DNA of 64,000 nt from Phorcus lineatus. Taxonomy: Eukaryota; Mollusca; Gastropoda; Trochida; Trochidae. Position 1 is the stretch's first letter; each line of letters begins with the position of its first letter. Shown piece by piece: positions 24,450-37,457 of this stretch. Under the pieces are notes generated by a model that was given only the letters and a program-made list of their open reading frames with translations, had not been told where the DNA came from and ran no database searches. The stretch is from contig OV121093.1 in the NCBI GenBank assembly GCA_921293015.1, positions 24,686,622 through 24,750,621 on the forward strand. Reading direction: 5' to 3'. The position numbers were made by a program, and so were the translations under genes.

Positions 24450-25620
24450 AATCTTGAAGGACACCTTTGAGAGAGTTTGTAAAGTCCGGTATGAGAATGT
24501 TAATTTTATCAAAAGAAAACGCCAAAGAAAATGTTAAAAGCAATGCTTGAATTAGGAATGATTTGTCACAAATACTACTCCTCCAAAGTTTCGAAATGTA
24601 ACAGAAGAAATTGTGGAACATTTCCATACATTTTTGAAAATTCCAGTATAAAATTGCTAAATAGAAACGAGAGATTTTATGTGCGCTAAAATATTTATAT
24701 GTCGACAATGGTGTTCCGGTGAATATCCTGGCAAACTGAGTGCCTAGGGGACAGAGTCCGAGTCCATAAACAACATAACTGATTACTCCGAGTTTACTTA
24801 CTGTTTGAAATATACATGTAGCGAGAGCCCAAGATATTTCACCTGACAATTACTGAATTTACAATAAAAAAAACCCACAAAAATGTTGAGCCAATCTCTA
24901 CATATTTATATGATACTATAATACTCTTTGAAATATGCCTTCTAGAGAGAATCCAAGAAAACATGTACCGTTTATACATAATGATAATATAAAAATGTTG
25001 AGTAAATCTTGACAGAAGACTGCCAAGGACAACAAATACACAAGTTGAGTATTACCCTATTTATCTACATGATAATAGATATAAAACACCCAATGAAAAT
25101 AGATATACATACTACCCATATATCTATAAACATACAAATGAATATACATTTACCACTATAGTATCTGAATATAAATATTCCAAATTCTATTCTAAAACAA
25201 ATAAAATCACTTATTAGATCATGTTATTAATAATTTCAAATAAACCCTTCCCCAAGTGTCTTTGGTATCGTCTGCAGGTACGTCGCTATCATACATATCT
25301 ATCAATCTATGTATCTATGTATATAAGTGTCTGTGTGTCCGTGGATCAGTCTATGTATTTATCTAGTCATCTATCTTGCTATCTATCTGAACTTCCAGGT
25401 AAAAGAAAGGTTTCACTCATTTTTCAAGTCTATGAAATAAAAACAAACACTGATATGATAATTCTGACGATTGGTATATAACTAAAAATCCTTTTCCAAT
25501 ATTTTCTTAAACATCCAAATATCGGCATTTAATTTGCCCAAATACACAAGGAAAGACACAGGGGTCAATATTAAAAATTACACAAATGTGGAGTTAAAAC
25601 ATAATTAAGTGCAGAGAAAC
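24450..25620. other. AT-rich intergenic DNA
   Basis: A 137-codon minus-strand frame at 24436-24849 has no recognisable domain. The stretch 25270-25395 is low complexity (tatctat-type repeats). Nothing else is supported. Confidence 0.45.
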
Positions 25621-25880
25621 TCTCAGTAGTCACAGGAATCAGGGAATCTGCCACAGGAATCACGGAGTCTGTTATCAGTATTGTGTGTGACCACTCTGGG
25701 CCTCAATGCAAGCAAGTACATGCCTTCTCATTGAAGAAGTCAGGCGTCGGATGACGTCCGCCATCAAACCAACAGTTTCTTTTTGACCGGTTCTCTCTGA
25801 CACTATGTGTGACGTAATGCCATGAGGTCCTAACAAGTCCTTCAAGCGCTTGAATTTAGCATAAAACATTTGCAATAAAA
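25621..25880 (-). mobile_element. Tc1-like transposase C-terminal fragment
   Basis: The minus frame ends SMRRHVLACIEAQSGHTQY followed by a stop, the typical R-x-C-I-xA-xGGHTxY tail of Tc1-type transposases. It is preceded by a degraded, unconvincing upstream region. Confidence 0.6.
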
Positions 25881-25889
25881 TTGTTGCGT

Positions 25890-27160
25890 TGCTTTAAATT
25901 TATTCATGATTGATTTTGATCCGTTTTTAGTTTTTATAAACTGGTCATTAAACTAATTTACTGATTTTAATTTTCACCAAAATTAGTATGCAATCAAAGG
26001 CATCTGTTACAACAATGAGAATTGTGTTGAGATTTGAAAACAATTCAGATTTGCCTCAGGGCAACGTTTTAAACACAAACTCTAATTTGGTCAAATAATG
26101 TCATGAATACATACCAAGATATGTTATAAGGTAGAAAATGTTAAACAAAGGTAAGTAGAAAATGTGTCTGAATCGATAGCAAAACGGGACATGACATGGT
26201 CGAAAAACGGACTCGGTAGCTCTCAGCAAGTTCCAGATGTTATATTAATATGTAAATAAACAGCCAGGTAAGGTTACAACGATCGTGATATCATCGTTTA
26301 TTTTCTTTCTCTTCGATGAACCTGTAGTTTGATGGTTAAAAGCATTAGGTTGCAGTTGCCTATAAGGACAGCAACCAAACCTTGTACGTTTTCATGGCGA
26401 AAAACGGTCTGCTACCATACATAAAATGTAACACGGTATATATCATTGTATAGATAAGTATCTTAGCTATAATCAAAATTTCCATTTGAGCTTATTTGAA
26501 GGACTAGATTGCATTTTAAGTCGTTGTAGAGACCCCGTCATTCGGACTCCTAAATTACTCTTAGGGCTAAATATGTAATAAATTAGAAAGGGCTTTTGAC
26601 AGTAATTTTTCATATATATAAATTTCTTTTTTCCAACGGTCTGTTTATCTATTCCAGTCTTTTTCTTTTTTTGATCACCCATAAATGTATTTCATCAACA
26701 AACTAGCCTAACATATATTTTTTATTACTTATAAACAATGACTTATATGTTATGATTTCAATCATACATCCCAAGATTTGAACTACAAAGAGAAATTAAT
26801 ATGCTGAACGGAGGTACTCCTGTCAACTACTCCTTCTATTTAAAAACAATTAAGATAAGTGGCCACTTTGTTTAACACAAGAAATTGTGTGATAAGTTAG
26901 TACATTGATCCAGCAGACCATTTACTGAATTGATGAAATCCTTAAAACTTAAAATCTGTAATCTCCTTATTTTTTCAGTAACACTCTTGTTTATTGATTT
27001 CCTGACAAAAGTTTTTCTAGATTACAGAAATAGGTTTTTCTCCCTTTTCATATTTTATAAAGTTTTTAAGATTGTTCGAAAAATAGATTACCTGCAGAAC
27101 ACTCATTCAATTTAACAAAATTTCATGGCTGAATCGTAACAGAATAGGTGATAAGGTAAA
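25890..27160. other. AT-rich intergenic DNA, nothing recognised
   Basis: No open frame or repeat that I can assign. Confidence 0.45.
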
Positions 27161-27165
27161 CCTAG

Positions 27166-27395
27166 GTGCTAAATACTGATCAATGGTCACACTAGGTGCT
27201 GAATACTGATCCCTGGTTAGAGTAGGTGCTGATTACTGATCCATGGTTAGAGTAGGTGCTGATTACTGATCCATGGTTAGAGTAGGTGCTGATTACTGAT
27301 CCATGGTTAGAGTAGGTGCTGATTACTGATCCATGGTTAGAGTAGGTGCTGATTACTGATCCATGGTTAGATTACTGATTACTGATCCATGACTT
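27166..27395 (+). repeat. 30-bp tandem repeat, about 7 copies
   Basis: The unit gattactgatccatggttag followed by agtaggtgct is perfectly repeated at 27227-27370, with diverged units on both sides (ctaggtgctgaatactgatc). Confidence 0.9.
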
Positions 27396-27539
27396 AAGAA
27401 TATAAAAATATATGTATCTTTCACAATCATTCACAAACACCAACCTATACGTGGTTGATGATGAGGATGGTGAGATTGGAGATTTTACAAGCGCTTCCAG
27501 CACAGCTGATTTCGCACTTGTGTCCGTTAGGACCTTTTG

Positions 27540-29220
27540 TAAAGTTTAAAAAGTGGTAAATTTTGAGCCAAGTACCATAAGAGGTAATTTTGAAATTTTG
27601 AAATTTTAATATATTAGGTAGAGAGGGGGATAAGGAAGGGGGCCGGGATTGGGGGAGGGTGGAGGAGGGTGGGGGGTTAATTTATGTTATATGATTGTGA
27701 GGTATTTAGATACGAGCCAGAAGGCCCGTATCTTTGATGCATTTGCCTAGAGCATGGAATATTTGTGGTTTGTTGTGTGGGTTGAGGATATGTTGTATGT
27801 TGTGTGGGTTGATGTTGTGTTGTGAGAGAGTGGTGTTTGGGCTATTGCGGTGTGTATTGTAGTGTGCACATTGTGTGAGTTTATGGCTGATCGTTTCTGT
27901 TTGTGTGGACATGTGGGATGCTTGTGTCTGGTTGTGTTTTTGCGTTTATTTGTATGTGTCCTGTTTGGAGTTTAGTGATTGCCCTTTCTATGTTTGTGTT
28001 TTTACTGTATGTTTTGAATTTAGTGAGTGGTTTGGGGTGAAGTGTTTTGGTATGTTTAGCAATTATATGTTTAGAATTAGTGTTTTGTTTATGCCATATG
28101 GCCCTGATGTGTAGTTTAGCGAGGTTTTTAACCTCTTGTTTAGAGTGTGGGAGTGGATGAGTAATGGTATTTAGTTTTAGGCCCTCTTTTGCTGCTCTAT
28201 CGCGATCGGCTATTTCGTTGCCGAAAACACCGACATGAGCAGGAACCCATAGGAGTTTTATGGTTTTACCCTGATGGTTAAGTAGTTGTATAGTATGTAG
28301 GATTTAAGATATTATGCCAGCGTGGTTTTTGGTAGATTAAGATTTAAGTGCTTCCAGCCCACTAAGTGGGTCTGAAAGGATTAAAATGGTTAGGATGGTT
28401 GAGTATTATTGGATTTTATAGAGCTGCCAAAATAGCCATAAGTTCCGCCGTGAAGACGGATTGGTCAGTTGGCAGCTTGTGTGATGTGGGTGTGTGGTGT
28501 GTGTTCTGATCCTTGGATCCGTCGGTGTATATGTGGCTCCAATTGTGCCACTTGTCTTGTATGTATTGAAGTGTAGTTGATTAAGCATTGTAATTGCTTG
28601 TGATATTGGTGAAATGCAGGTTAATGCGGGGTGGTGGGAGTTGCGGTGTGAAGTATTGTAGGATGTTGTTTTGTGGGAGTGAGATGTGGTTGAGGTTTGC
28701 TGGGTTGATGAGGTTTGTTGTGCTTAGAGATATTGGAGATGTGAGCGGGCATTTGTTTGCGTATGCCGTTTTGTGTTTAGATAGTTTAGAGTTTAGAAGA
28801 TTGGAAAATAGTGTATCCTCCAAAAAAGCGGCCCAGAAGTTTAAGGTGAGTTGGGCCCTTCTGAATTTGAGGGATATTTCACCAGTTAGGGATTAAAGCG
28901 CTTCTAGGGAGGTACTGTTTTGTGTGCGTGTTGCTAGTTTAAGTTATTGGTATTGTACAGAATTAAACTTAGGAGAAAGTTTGGTGTTGGGGTATCATAA
29001 ATGGGGGCGCCGTAGTCAAATTTCGACCTAATAATGGATATATTAAGGTTGATTAGGGTTTGCTTATTTGCACCACAGCTTGTGCCGGAGGTGGCACGCA
29101 GGTCTTTTGTGCACCTAGTGATTAGATCTTTGGCGTGGGCATCCCATGAGAGATGTTCGTCAAAGATTAGCCCTAGAAATTTGGTTCGTTTATTTGCAAA
29201 ACTAGATATATTCAAAAAAT
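27540..29220 (-). mobile_element. LINE retrotransposon 3' half with RNase H domain
   Basis: From 29215 downward the minus strand reads KFLGLIFDEHLSWDAHAKDL and RSKFDYGAPIYDTPTPN (end of RT). It continues to an RNase H domain: YTDGSK near 28520, FTAELMAILAAL near 28460-28425, SDPLSGLEAL near 28350 and HVGVFGNEIADRDRAAKEGL near 28250-28195. The region after RNase H is A/C-rich on this strand and ends in a C-rich tract (27618-27680). The RT-RNase H order fits the I/Jockey group of LINEs. Several stops and frameshifts mean it is inactive. It is 5' truncated near 29220. Confidence 0.82.
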
Positions 29221-29229
29221 TTTTTTATA

Positions 29230-30230
29230 TACAGAATGATTATCATGTAAAGTAACCAAAATGAAATATAACATCATCCATTGATTATCTAAGGGGAAGT
29301 GGAAGTCTATATTCTCAAATTAAAAATTTAAGAGCATAGTTTCCAAAATTGACAAAAGAATATTATAATCGGAGTTTGTTTGACTTTGAGTGTATTTAAA
29401 CCTTGTTTTACCTTCACAAGACTTTTGACCCAAACCAGGGTACAAAGTTGAGAAATGTTTTTTTTCTACTTCACTCGAGGTAATGTATGATAATCTGGCT
29501 CCAGTTTATTTGAGAGATTTCATACAAGGAAGAGTATTCCAAAATAAGTAACTATTATCTCAGAGATATTCTCAATCTATTTTACCATGCTTTGCTTGTT
29601 ATAGAATTATGAAAGGACAGACACGCATTTTTTTAGTCAAGGATATGACATAATGACAGTTTTATACGGTAAAGTAACATCAGTAACATAATAGATTAAA
29701 TCATTCATCAGTTTATTAACAGAAGAAACAGAATTCAAAATTACTCAACCCAAGGTTATTAAAATGATGCTGTTTTCGCTGAGTTTTAATTGTCTATAGT
29801 TTCCTATTATTCAAATAAAAATATGTTTAAACCATAGACACTTTTTTCTGTTCATGTTCTGTTGGGTTTTCATCAACGAAACAATGACCCTATCAATATA
29901 TTTATGATTCTCTTCAAATCCTTAATTTCTAATAATAGACCATCCAAAAAAGTACCAAGCTTCCAGTTCATGCAAGAAGAGATTCATAAATATTATCTAT
30001 TGACTAAAGCTGCAGCTCTTATTGACCCAGGCATAGACAGATTTTATAAGTTCTTATCATCATGTCATCTACTTTTCGATGTCTGAATAGCATATTCATT
30101 TTATGTAACCATCTCATGTATGAAAATGCAACAAAACAAAAAATTATAAAAAAAGACACTTTGAATTTTAACCTCAAATAGGTGAATTATTAATTGGTTT
30201 CATTTCTCCAAAAATATAGAAAGTTATAAA
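29230..30230. other. AT-rich DNA, possible LINE debris
   Basis: Short open frames such as 29862-30086 have no family resemblance. Orientation and position could make this the decayed RT of the LINE whose tail follows, but no RT motif is visible. Confidence 0.3.
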
Positions 30231-30830
30231 GCATATACAGGCCGATTGGCTATTTATGAAAATAAAAGTTCATCTGGGCGACTTGTATATACCGGGCACC
30301 ATTTCACTCGCAAAATTGGAAATGGAGGTTTTTGACTTTCTTCTTGTTATGAGTAATTGTTCCACCAATCTTTAGACATTCAGAAATTTATCGTGACATG
30401 CTCCTTATCAACCTGACATGCTCCTTATCAACCGTCCAATCACTATTTGGGGCAATCGGTCCCACTCCTCTTACAGCGCCACGGTCAATTATTGAAGTGT
30501 TGTCGGTTGATGTTGACGCCCCGAACACGTCTCCGGATCATGTCCAAGACATGCTCTATAGGGAAAAGGTTAGGACTCATGGATAGCAAATGCTTATGGA
30601 CAATATCAATCCAAAGGGAAAATATAATATGCAAATTTTGTAATCTTATTGAATTAGAAGATGAATATCATTTTGTTTTCATTTGCTTTGTTTATAATTT
30701 TCTCAGAAAGTTATACATCAAAATATATTTCCTTGTCCATCCAAACCTTTTTGAGTTCGCAGAAATAGAGAATCTCACCCAAGTGTCTTCGGATATCAAA
30801 TATATCAACATGAGTTGATAAAAGTTAAAA
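30230..30830 (+). mobile_element. LINE C-terminal fragment
   Basis: The plus frame reads ICKFCNLIELEDEYHFVFIC then FLRKLYIKIYF. This matches the CxxC...ExExHFxxxC...R end of many LINE polyproteins (CR1/RTE-like). Upstream coding is decayed. Confidence 0.6.
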
Positions 30831-31229
30831 ATTTCCGAGGCTTGCCGACACGAGGGTGAGATTATATTTATCATCCAATATCATTTTTCATTTCGATTCC
30901 ATGGAAAATGTGTATTTCTGAACACTGTACGACTCTAAGACTCTCAGTGGAGTGATGTCATTACTTGATGATGCTAAACAATTGGGATGTCATGAACTTG
31001 GCTGTAATAGGGCATTGTTCAAAATCTACTGTCAAAGCGATATCTGCTAGGAGATATTGCATAATCTTCCACAAGTGATATCTCCTGTGTAACACAGTTT
31101 TGGATGATAATTGTTGAATATCATACAGTGCCGCAAAATCTGTCCATGTATGTTTACTATCCCATGTTATTTAGATTAGAATATATCACGAAACATAATA
31201 TAAATTACACTTAATTGTTGTCAACATAA

Positions 31230-32290
31230 TAGTTAGTATGTATTAGCATATGCAAGTATTGTACTACATGCCTGTGGCCTTTCAGTACCGGAAATAATTT
31301 GAATATAGTGACCCTGGAGTAAGTCATTCACGACACGAGCGAGGTTGGCACGGGCATTATCATTTTGAAAGATGAAATGGTTACCTGCACGTTGAGCAAT
31401 GGGCAGAACTATTGGTGCCAGAATGTGGTCCGGTAGTGACCCTTCCTTGAACAATATGCATGTCCGTTCTGCCAGTCATGATGATTCCTTCCCACACCAT
31501 AATACACCCACGCCCCAATCTGTCATCCTCACGTTAACGTTAGATTGACGCTCATTTCCGCGTCTCCAACACGCCCATTTAGTTAAATCCAGAGTTACCT
31601 CGGGTTAAGTAGAAGAAAAAAAATCTCAACTCTGTACTCTGCTTTGGGTAAGAAATCTGGTGAAGGTAAAACAAAGTTTAAATAAACTCAAAGTCAACAA
31701 ACTCCGAATTAATCCGGACTCATCTGAGAACATTACAAATCATAGACGGTTTCCCCAAGTTCTACGCTGCCATCACCATAGACGCCTGTTTGCCACGTGC
31801 TGGCGAGTGAATCTGGCACAACACGCGGTTGTAACGCATTCAAATGGGCTGCATGTAGTCTATTTGAGCCTTTTTGGGGTGTAACTCGAAGTCCTGTTAC
31901 TTGGTACACGTTTACAGAAAGCTGTTTTGCTATTTATGCTTGACTTCGCAGCTTCTGTGTACGAATGTATCTATCCTTGGCTTGTGTAGTGGTCCCAGGA
32001 CGACCTGGATAGATTAAAGGTCCATCATCAACATTTGTTGGTACCGGTTAAACAGTCACGGACTGTGACACATTAAGTATGTTGGGTACTGATCGCTGTA
32101 TAGAACCCGTTTGAAGCATGCCAATAGCACATAGGGGTTCGTCATGTTGAAGACGTCTCATTGCCAATTTAACGCAACATACTAAAGCAAAGCTACGCTA
32201 AGTAGTAAATGTTATGCAAGATGAGATGGAAAGGTTAACAGGGATAGGATAAACTAGCACGCGACAGTTTTCATCGGCAGTATCATAACT
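31230..32290 (-). mobile_element. Decayed Tc1-like transposon
   Basis: Minus-strand reading starts near 32161 with MRRLQHDEPLCAIGMLQTGS, then a GRPGTTTQAKDRYIR segment, and ends with DHILAPIVLPIAQRAGNHFI followed by FQNDNARAN, which carries the second catalytic Asp region (NDN). Stops and frameshifts are frequent. The 5' end (about 190 bp) is shared with a separate truncated copy at 37.27-37.46 kb. Confidence 0.75.
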
Positions 32291-32299
32291 TACATAGAT

Positions 32300-33650
32300 A
32301 TTTGCATTTAAATATTCCCTCCTTTTCTTTTTGAAGAGAATATCACCTTTACTCGATTGTCATTATGCTAATCAGCTATTTTGTCACTTTGCCATTTTGA
32401 CCTGATCATTTTGTCTTCGGAAGTTTGATCTCTCCCTTTTTGCATTTTCATGATTTTGCTGCGACCAAATTACGTGAAAGTGCGATTTTCATTTCGCCTC
32501 CAGCTCACATGATTACAAGCACAAGTTTTCGTTATACAACCAGTTCATGTGATTTTGAGAGTTTCTGGGCAATTTAGAACATATTCTGCAATTTCAATTT
32601 GAATTTTTTTTCGTATTTTTGACAAATAATGAAAAAGTACCTCACGGCCATCGTACATATGTGTTGTGTTATTCTCAAACTTTAATGTTTTCAACTAATC
32701 AGGAGGGAAGGTTTTGAACTTCAAATTTAGATTCCCTTAACATGGGCTGATGTGATTGTTAGAATTCAGCGGATTCACATCTCGGATCAAAAGAGGCGTA
32801 ATTAAGGATTTTAAAAAAATGAAAATTGACTTGGGTTCATTTGTAAGTGCACCGAAACATGAAGTACTGAGTGACCGAAGATTTGATGAAAACGGTATGT
32901 GGTACATTAAGCAATTATCATGTCTCATGTATGTACTTTATAAAATCACGGCACAGAAGTATGTAAACGCATGTGACATGAATCTAATTATGTCCCAATA
33001 TACTTACATATTTCATGCACATCAAACAACATGATTCAAACCTACGTAACTAATGTTATATCATTGCTGTAGAATGACAAGTTAACTATCGCTGTTGCAA
33101 TGAATACATAAACATAACTACAAATAAGAACGTGTATTAATTGAATTATACTTAAATAAATTTTACAACAATCTGCGCATTTTATTTATCTTAAGATAAT
33201 TATCTTATTCTTAAGATGTAATCATGTACATGCAACATTATGTGCTTTTTAACAATACACGAATGAAAAATGAAATAATTTTGCACAATCAGTTATATAC
33301 TCATAATTATTGCATGATTCACACTTCATGCAAAAAGGTGCACACTAAAGAATCTATCAGCGTCATAAATACATCTAAAGTACGGTTCATGCATACAGGT
33401 CTGTATCAGATATAAGTACAAATTATGAATGATATAAACTATACAAGACAATCGACGACGTGAGAAATAGATAAAGAAGTTGTCATCCATATCACTGTCT
33501 TGTATCACTTCACCAACTTCCTAATGCCTTTAAAGGATATAAACAAGTGCTAAATGGTCTGTTTTCTAAGCTTAAATAAACACGTATAAGAATATAGAGA
33601 AGAACATATAGCTGATAGAAATGTAGTATTTAATTCCATAGAAAATGTAC
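32300..33650. other. AT-rich intergenic DNA, nothing assigned
   Basis: A 92-codon plus frame at 32756-33034 begins with an acceptable-looking basic segment (FTSRIKRGVIKDFKKMKIDL) but matches no family I know. The rest is AT-rich. Confidence 0.4.
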
Positions 33651-33659
33651 CTAATTCCA

Positions 33660-34030
33660 TTCGACACCAAGTCAACAGTCCTGTTTGACTGAAACCAAAC
33701 GACATGTGCTGCCATAATCAGTAGTTTCACATAAACCAAACTGATTTGCATTCTTGCTCAAATATTGAATGAGTGTAAGATTCATAGGCGTCCAAAAAAT
33801 GCCAAAACATGGTGATGCTTTAAAAACGTAAAAACAATGGTTGACGTTTGGCGTGATTGCCATCCGTGTAGTGGACATTGTTCAAGGTGTTGGGGGATGA
33901 CAGGTGGCAGTGTTCGGATTTGTAAAAAAGGGTACTTCAACAAGTGTTCTATTGGATACATGTCTAATGAATATACTGGCCACGGTAAAGCAACAACGTA
34001 CATGTAGGCGTTATGCAAAGGGGCATTGCC
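33660..34030 (-). mobile_element. Tc1-like transposase C-terminal fragment
   Basis: The minus frame contains LPWPVYSLDMYPIEHLL, the LPWPAxSPDMxPIEHxW motif that carries the last catalytic-acid region in Tc1 transposases, followed by PPVIPQHLEQ. The remainder is broken. Confidence 0.7.
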
Positions 34031-34239
34031 AGTCTATCTGTGTGAAGATCTTGCGTTACCGTGTAACGAGACAATGCCAGGCGGTTTTTGTTAGATAAAT
34101 GGAATCACAACTGGTTGTAAACTTTGAACCAAATTTAACGCATTCTGGTCAATAAAAGTCTTGTGTTTAGATGGTCACACACCTCTCCTCAACATGCAAC
34201 GCACCCATATCCAATGGTATGGACTTGTTTCTTCTTTAC

Positions 34240-34750
34240 CAGTGATGTTCAATATGCGCCTGCATATTCTGTCCGAGCGATTGTCCAAAACGTTTTGTGT
34301 AAATAAAAGATTTGGAACATACTTAATCAATCTAAAATCTTCGTAAGTTGTTAACTTCATTTAGGTTTGATTCACGTGATGTAGAACCAACTGTAACTAA
34401 ATGCGGCGATTCACGTTGTCTAACATGTAAATATATCATAGTCGGCTCTTCTGAAGACTGTACATATGAATGAAAGTAGAGTATTTTCTGTAAGACAAAA
34501 TCTTAATTGTAACAGTAGAAATGATGTTTATGTCATCAAATGGAAAACAGAAATGAAGTTACAATTACGCATGAATTTACACCGATGTTAGAGTAATCAT
34601 CCAAAACATCATACAATTCCATTTGGGTAAACATTTGGTTGAGTGTGGAATGCAAATTTTCAGTTTTCCAAATGTATAAATTAAATAAGCGTTTAGAAAC
34701 AAAAAAAGCAGATTAATAAAAGATTTTTCGCCAAGGTTAAATTCTAGCAC
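34240..34750 (+). mobile_element. Penelope-like element C-terminal fragment
   Basis: Plus-strand frames, broken by stops, read FDSRDVEPTVTKCGDSRCLT followed by CKYIIVG, then VRQNLNCNSRNDVYVIKWK and, after a frameshift, RMNLHRC and HHTIPFG. These match the Cys-rich linker and GIY-YIG region of the copies at 52-55 kb. Downstream lies a likely 3' UTR. Confidence 0.72.
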
Positions 34751-34759
34751 TTAATGTTT

Positions 34760-37260
34760 TGCCGTATATGTAGATCACTAGCCATATTGTATATATATCA
34801 TGTTGTACACGAAATCTGTTTTTTGTATGGCCCAAAGAGGCTCGTTGAACTGAAAGCGCTAGCCTTTAGAATGGATTGTTTTTACTTTTAACTTCCTATT
34901 TTTCAATATTTAATACCTGGGAGCCGTGTGAACTATAAACGAACTATAAGCGATAATTAGGTATGAGTGTCGTGAACAAAGTATGTCATGGGAACGAATA
35001 CGTCATTGATATTCTTTTGATTACGGAAGTAGCGAAATCAAGTTTATCAAAATAAACCTCCAAGCATTGGCACTTTACAAGCTGTCGTCACATTTGGAAC
35101 GCAACGTAATATTTTGCCCCTAGGGATCGTATGAAAAATATGAATGTCGATATGATTGCCCTCTTAGGAAATAAATCAATAAAACTATTGACGTGCATTT
35201 ATTTTGTTGACTGAATAGCCATATACACAGGCGATATTATGCTGCAAATAAGAGAATGTAAATTTTGGAATATGACCATTTAGATAGTGTCAAATCATGT
35301 TGTTTCATATTTTGTCATCAGTATATGTATAACATATAAACCATACTTCACGTCCATGTAACCTTTCACGAATATGGACAGTTGCCTTTCTGTTTTGGGG
35401 AAACACGAGTCTATTTACAATCCTCCACACGATTTCTTGATATGTGCATAGCATATCAACATGAGTTTTTTTTAGCACAGACTACCGAGCTGCTATTTAC
35501 AACTGATTTGTTAGAGCTCGCGAATATTTTCACAGAAAGAAGGCTTCAGAGTGGTCATAAATATCAACACACACACACACTGAGGACTAAAGAAGTTGGT
35601 AAACGATTAAATAGTGAGTTTATCAAATTTTAGAAGATTGATGTAGATAAGCATGCTTGTTGTAATAAGTTGTGAATTAGACAAAGAGACCAAAAGGGAT
35701 AGCTGGGTAATTACATAGATTATTTCGTTTTAAGACGAAATCAAGAAAATAAGAGCAGAAATAGAAATTCCGTTTCAATATCCTATCGTAAAATAAAATA
35801 TGAGTTTATGGCGCATAACGGACATGGTAAAATGGATGTATGTATTTTTTTTGGGGTACTTTTCTTTGGTAATGGCTGGCGCGTTAAAGTGGTCAATTCA
35901 CCTATTGTGAAATAGAAAATGTTTGTTACCTTCAACTATTTTTTTGGGAAAAAACACGAATCTTAAAATACGAATCATATAAAACTTTTCTTAAACTGTA
36001 ACTAATGTTATATTATGTTTTGTACAAGTTCTTGGTATGGTAAGTACAAAGTCTATTCTAAGATCAATGTATGTCATTGGATACCTACGAGCTTTGATTG
36101 ATTTATTATTATTGACATGTGCTTAAATATCATGTTTATGCTTACCTTGTTGAAACACCAACATTTCCCACACTTTTCTTTTGAAGCTTTTCTTAACGTA
36201 GATCACACAGATTAAAAAGGTACACAACCTCGAACCTAACCCCAGGGGGCGGGTATTAGCGTGTGTGAGTTTTACTAAAATCGTAAAGCTTTTTGGTGAT
36301 TTGGCGTTCAGCCGTAGCGATTGCTTTCTCTTTTTGTTGCATTCCAAGCAAGTTGATAAAAAACCTGGGGACTCTCGGGACGTTCGAGGCAGATCCCTCA
36401 GAGGAGGATCTGGGTCGGCTCCCGCTTAGTGAGTCTGTGCAGGGCGATGAACCAAGGATGAGCAGGCCACCATTGAGCTCGTCTAAGCTAAGGGGCGTTA
36501 CTTCAGAGGCGTCAATCTCCTTTCACTCTAAATAGAGTTCGTCCAAAACCTAGGCTTTGTCGGGAACCGACTTCCCCCCTTAATTAATGTTACTACATAG
36601 TCTCTGCAGACAAATACAGTCTTTGTTTTCTTCACATGCATATTGCCAATAGCATCCTGACCAATGATAATTTCCAATGTCTTCTGCACCTATTGGAAAC
36701 ACTCAATAGTTCGCCGCACAGATGAATGGTGGTCTCCGACTAAGTTGAAGAACTTGGTTTTTCAGCCTGCACAAACATTTTCGTTCTTGGGTCACCTGCT
36801 ACCGTTGCGAATTGCCTCATGTACCTTCAAGACATGTGTTGGGAACATTGGAGGGACTCGTCTCACACTCAAAAGACAGTCCTTCTCCTCCTCGTCGTCT
36901 TAACGTTCCCTTAATTGAACCCCTCACTCTGGCTACAAGACCTAAGCCATGGTTGCCTGAGTGAAGTGACAGAAGCACCCACGAGATGGCTCTGAGGACA
37001 GCATCCTCAACTTCACTGACAACAGTAGTGACATCCGGTCTTGTTTGGCACATTTAATTGAGCATAAAATAAATTACTCTAAAAGAAACGTAGGGGATAT
37101 TGAAATGCAAATACCTATGCAGGTTATAACATGATTAATTGTCATGAACACTTGACATGCTTTGAGAGTATGTTCCCGGATGAAGAACTTATCAAACATA
37201 AAGAACCAATGAGCTGCACGTGCGACACGTACACGTGGGAGGGGTTCATTGTCAAATTTA
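34760..37260. other. Intergenic DNA, nothing assigned
   Basis: Contains a short (AC)n at 35568. On the minus strand 36290-36540 is open for about 85 codons (Ser/Pro-rich, SLSGSRPRSSSEGSASNVP), and 36817-37053 is open for 78 codons. Neither resembles a family I know. Confidence 0.35.
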
Positions 37261-37269
37261 AAACTTCAA

Positions 37270-37457
37270 GGAAACGTTCATGAAAACTGCCGCGTGCTGG
37301 TTTATCCTATCCATGTTTACCTTCCTATCTGTTCTTGCATAAAACTTACTCTTTAGTGTAGCTTTGCTTTAGTATGTTGCGTTCAATTTGCAACAAGACG
37401 TCTAAAACATGATGAACCTCTGCGTGCTATTGGCATGCTTCAAATGGGTTCTACATA
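37270..37457 (+). mobile_element. 5' end of a Tc1-like transposon, truncated
   Basis: Closely similar to the reverse complement of 32290-32100. It shares taaaacttactctttagtgt and gcgtgctattggcatgcttc-type segments and reads RRLKHDEPLRAIGMLQMGST before similarity stops abruptly at about 37457. Confidence 0.75.

Noticed and set aside
24436..24849. 137-codon minus ORF
   Set aside because: No domain, no codon or splice support, hydrophobic-aromatic composition expected from AT-rich DNA.
32756..33034. 92-codon plus ORF as a gene
   Set aside because: No recognisable motif, no splice or promoter context, and the tail of the frame is low-information AT-rich sequence.
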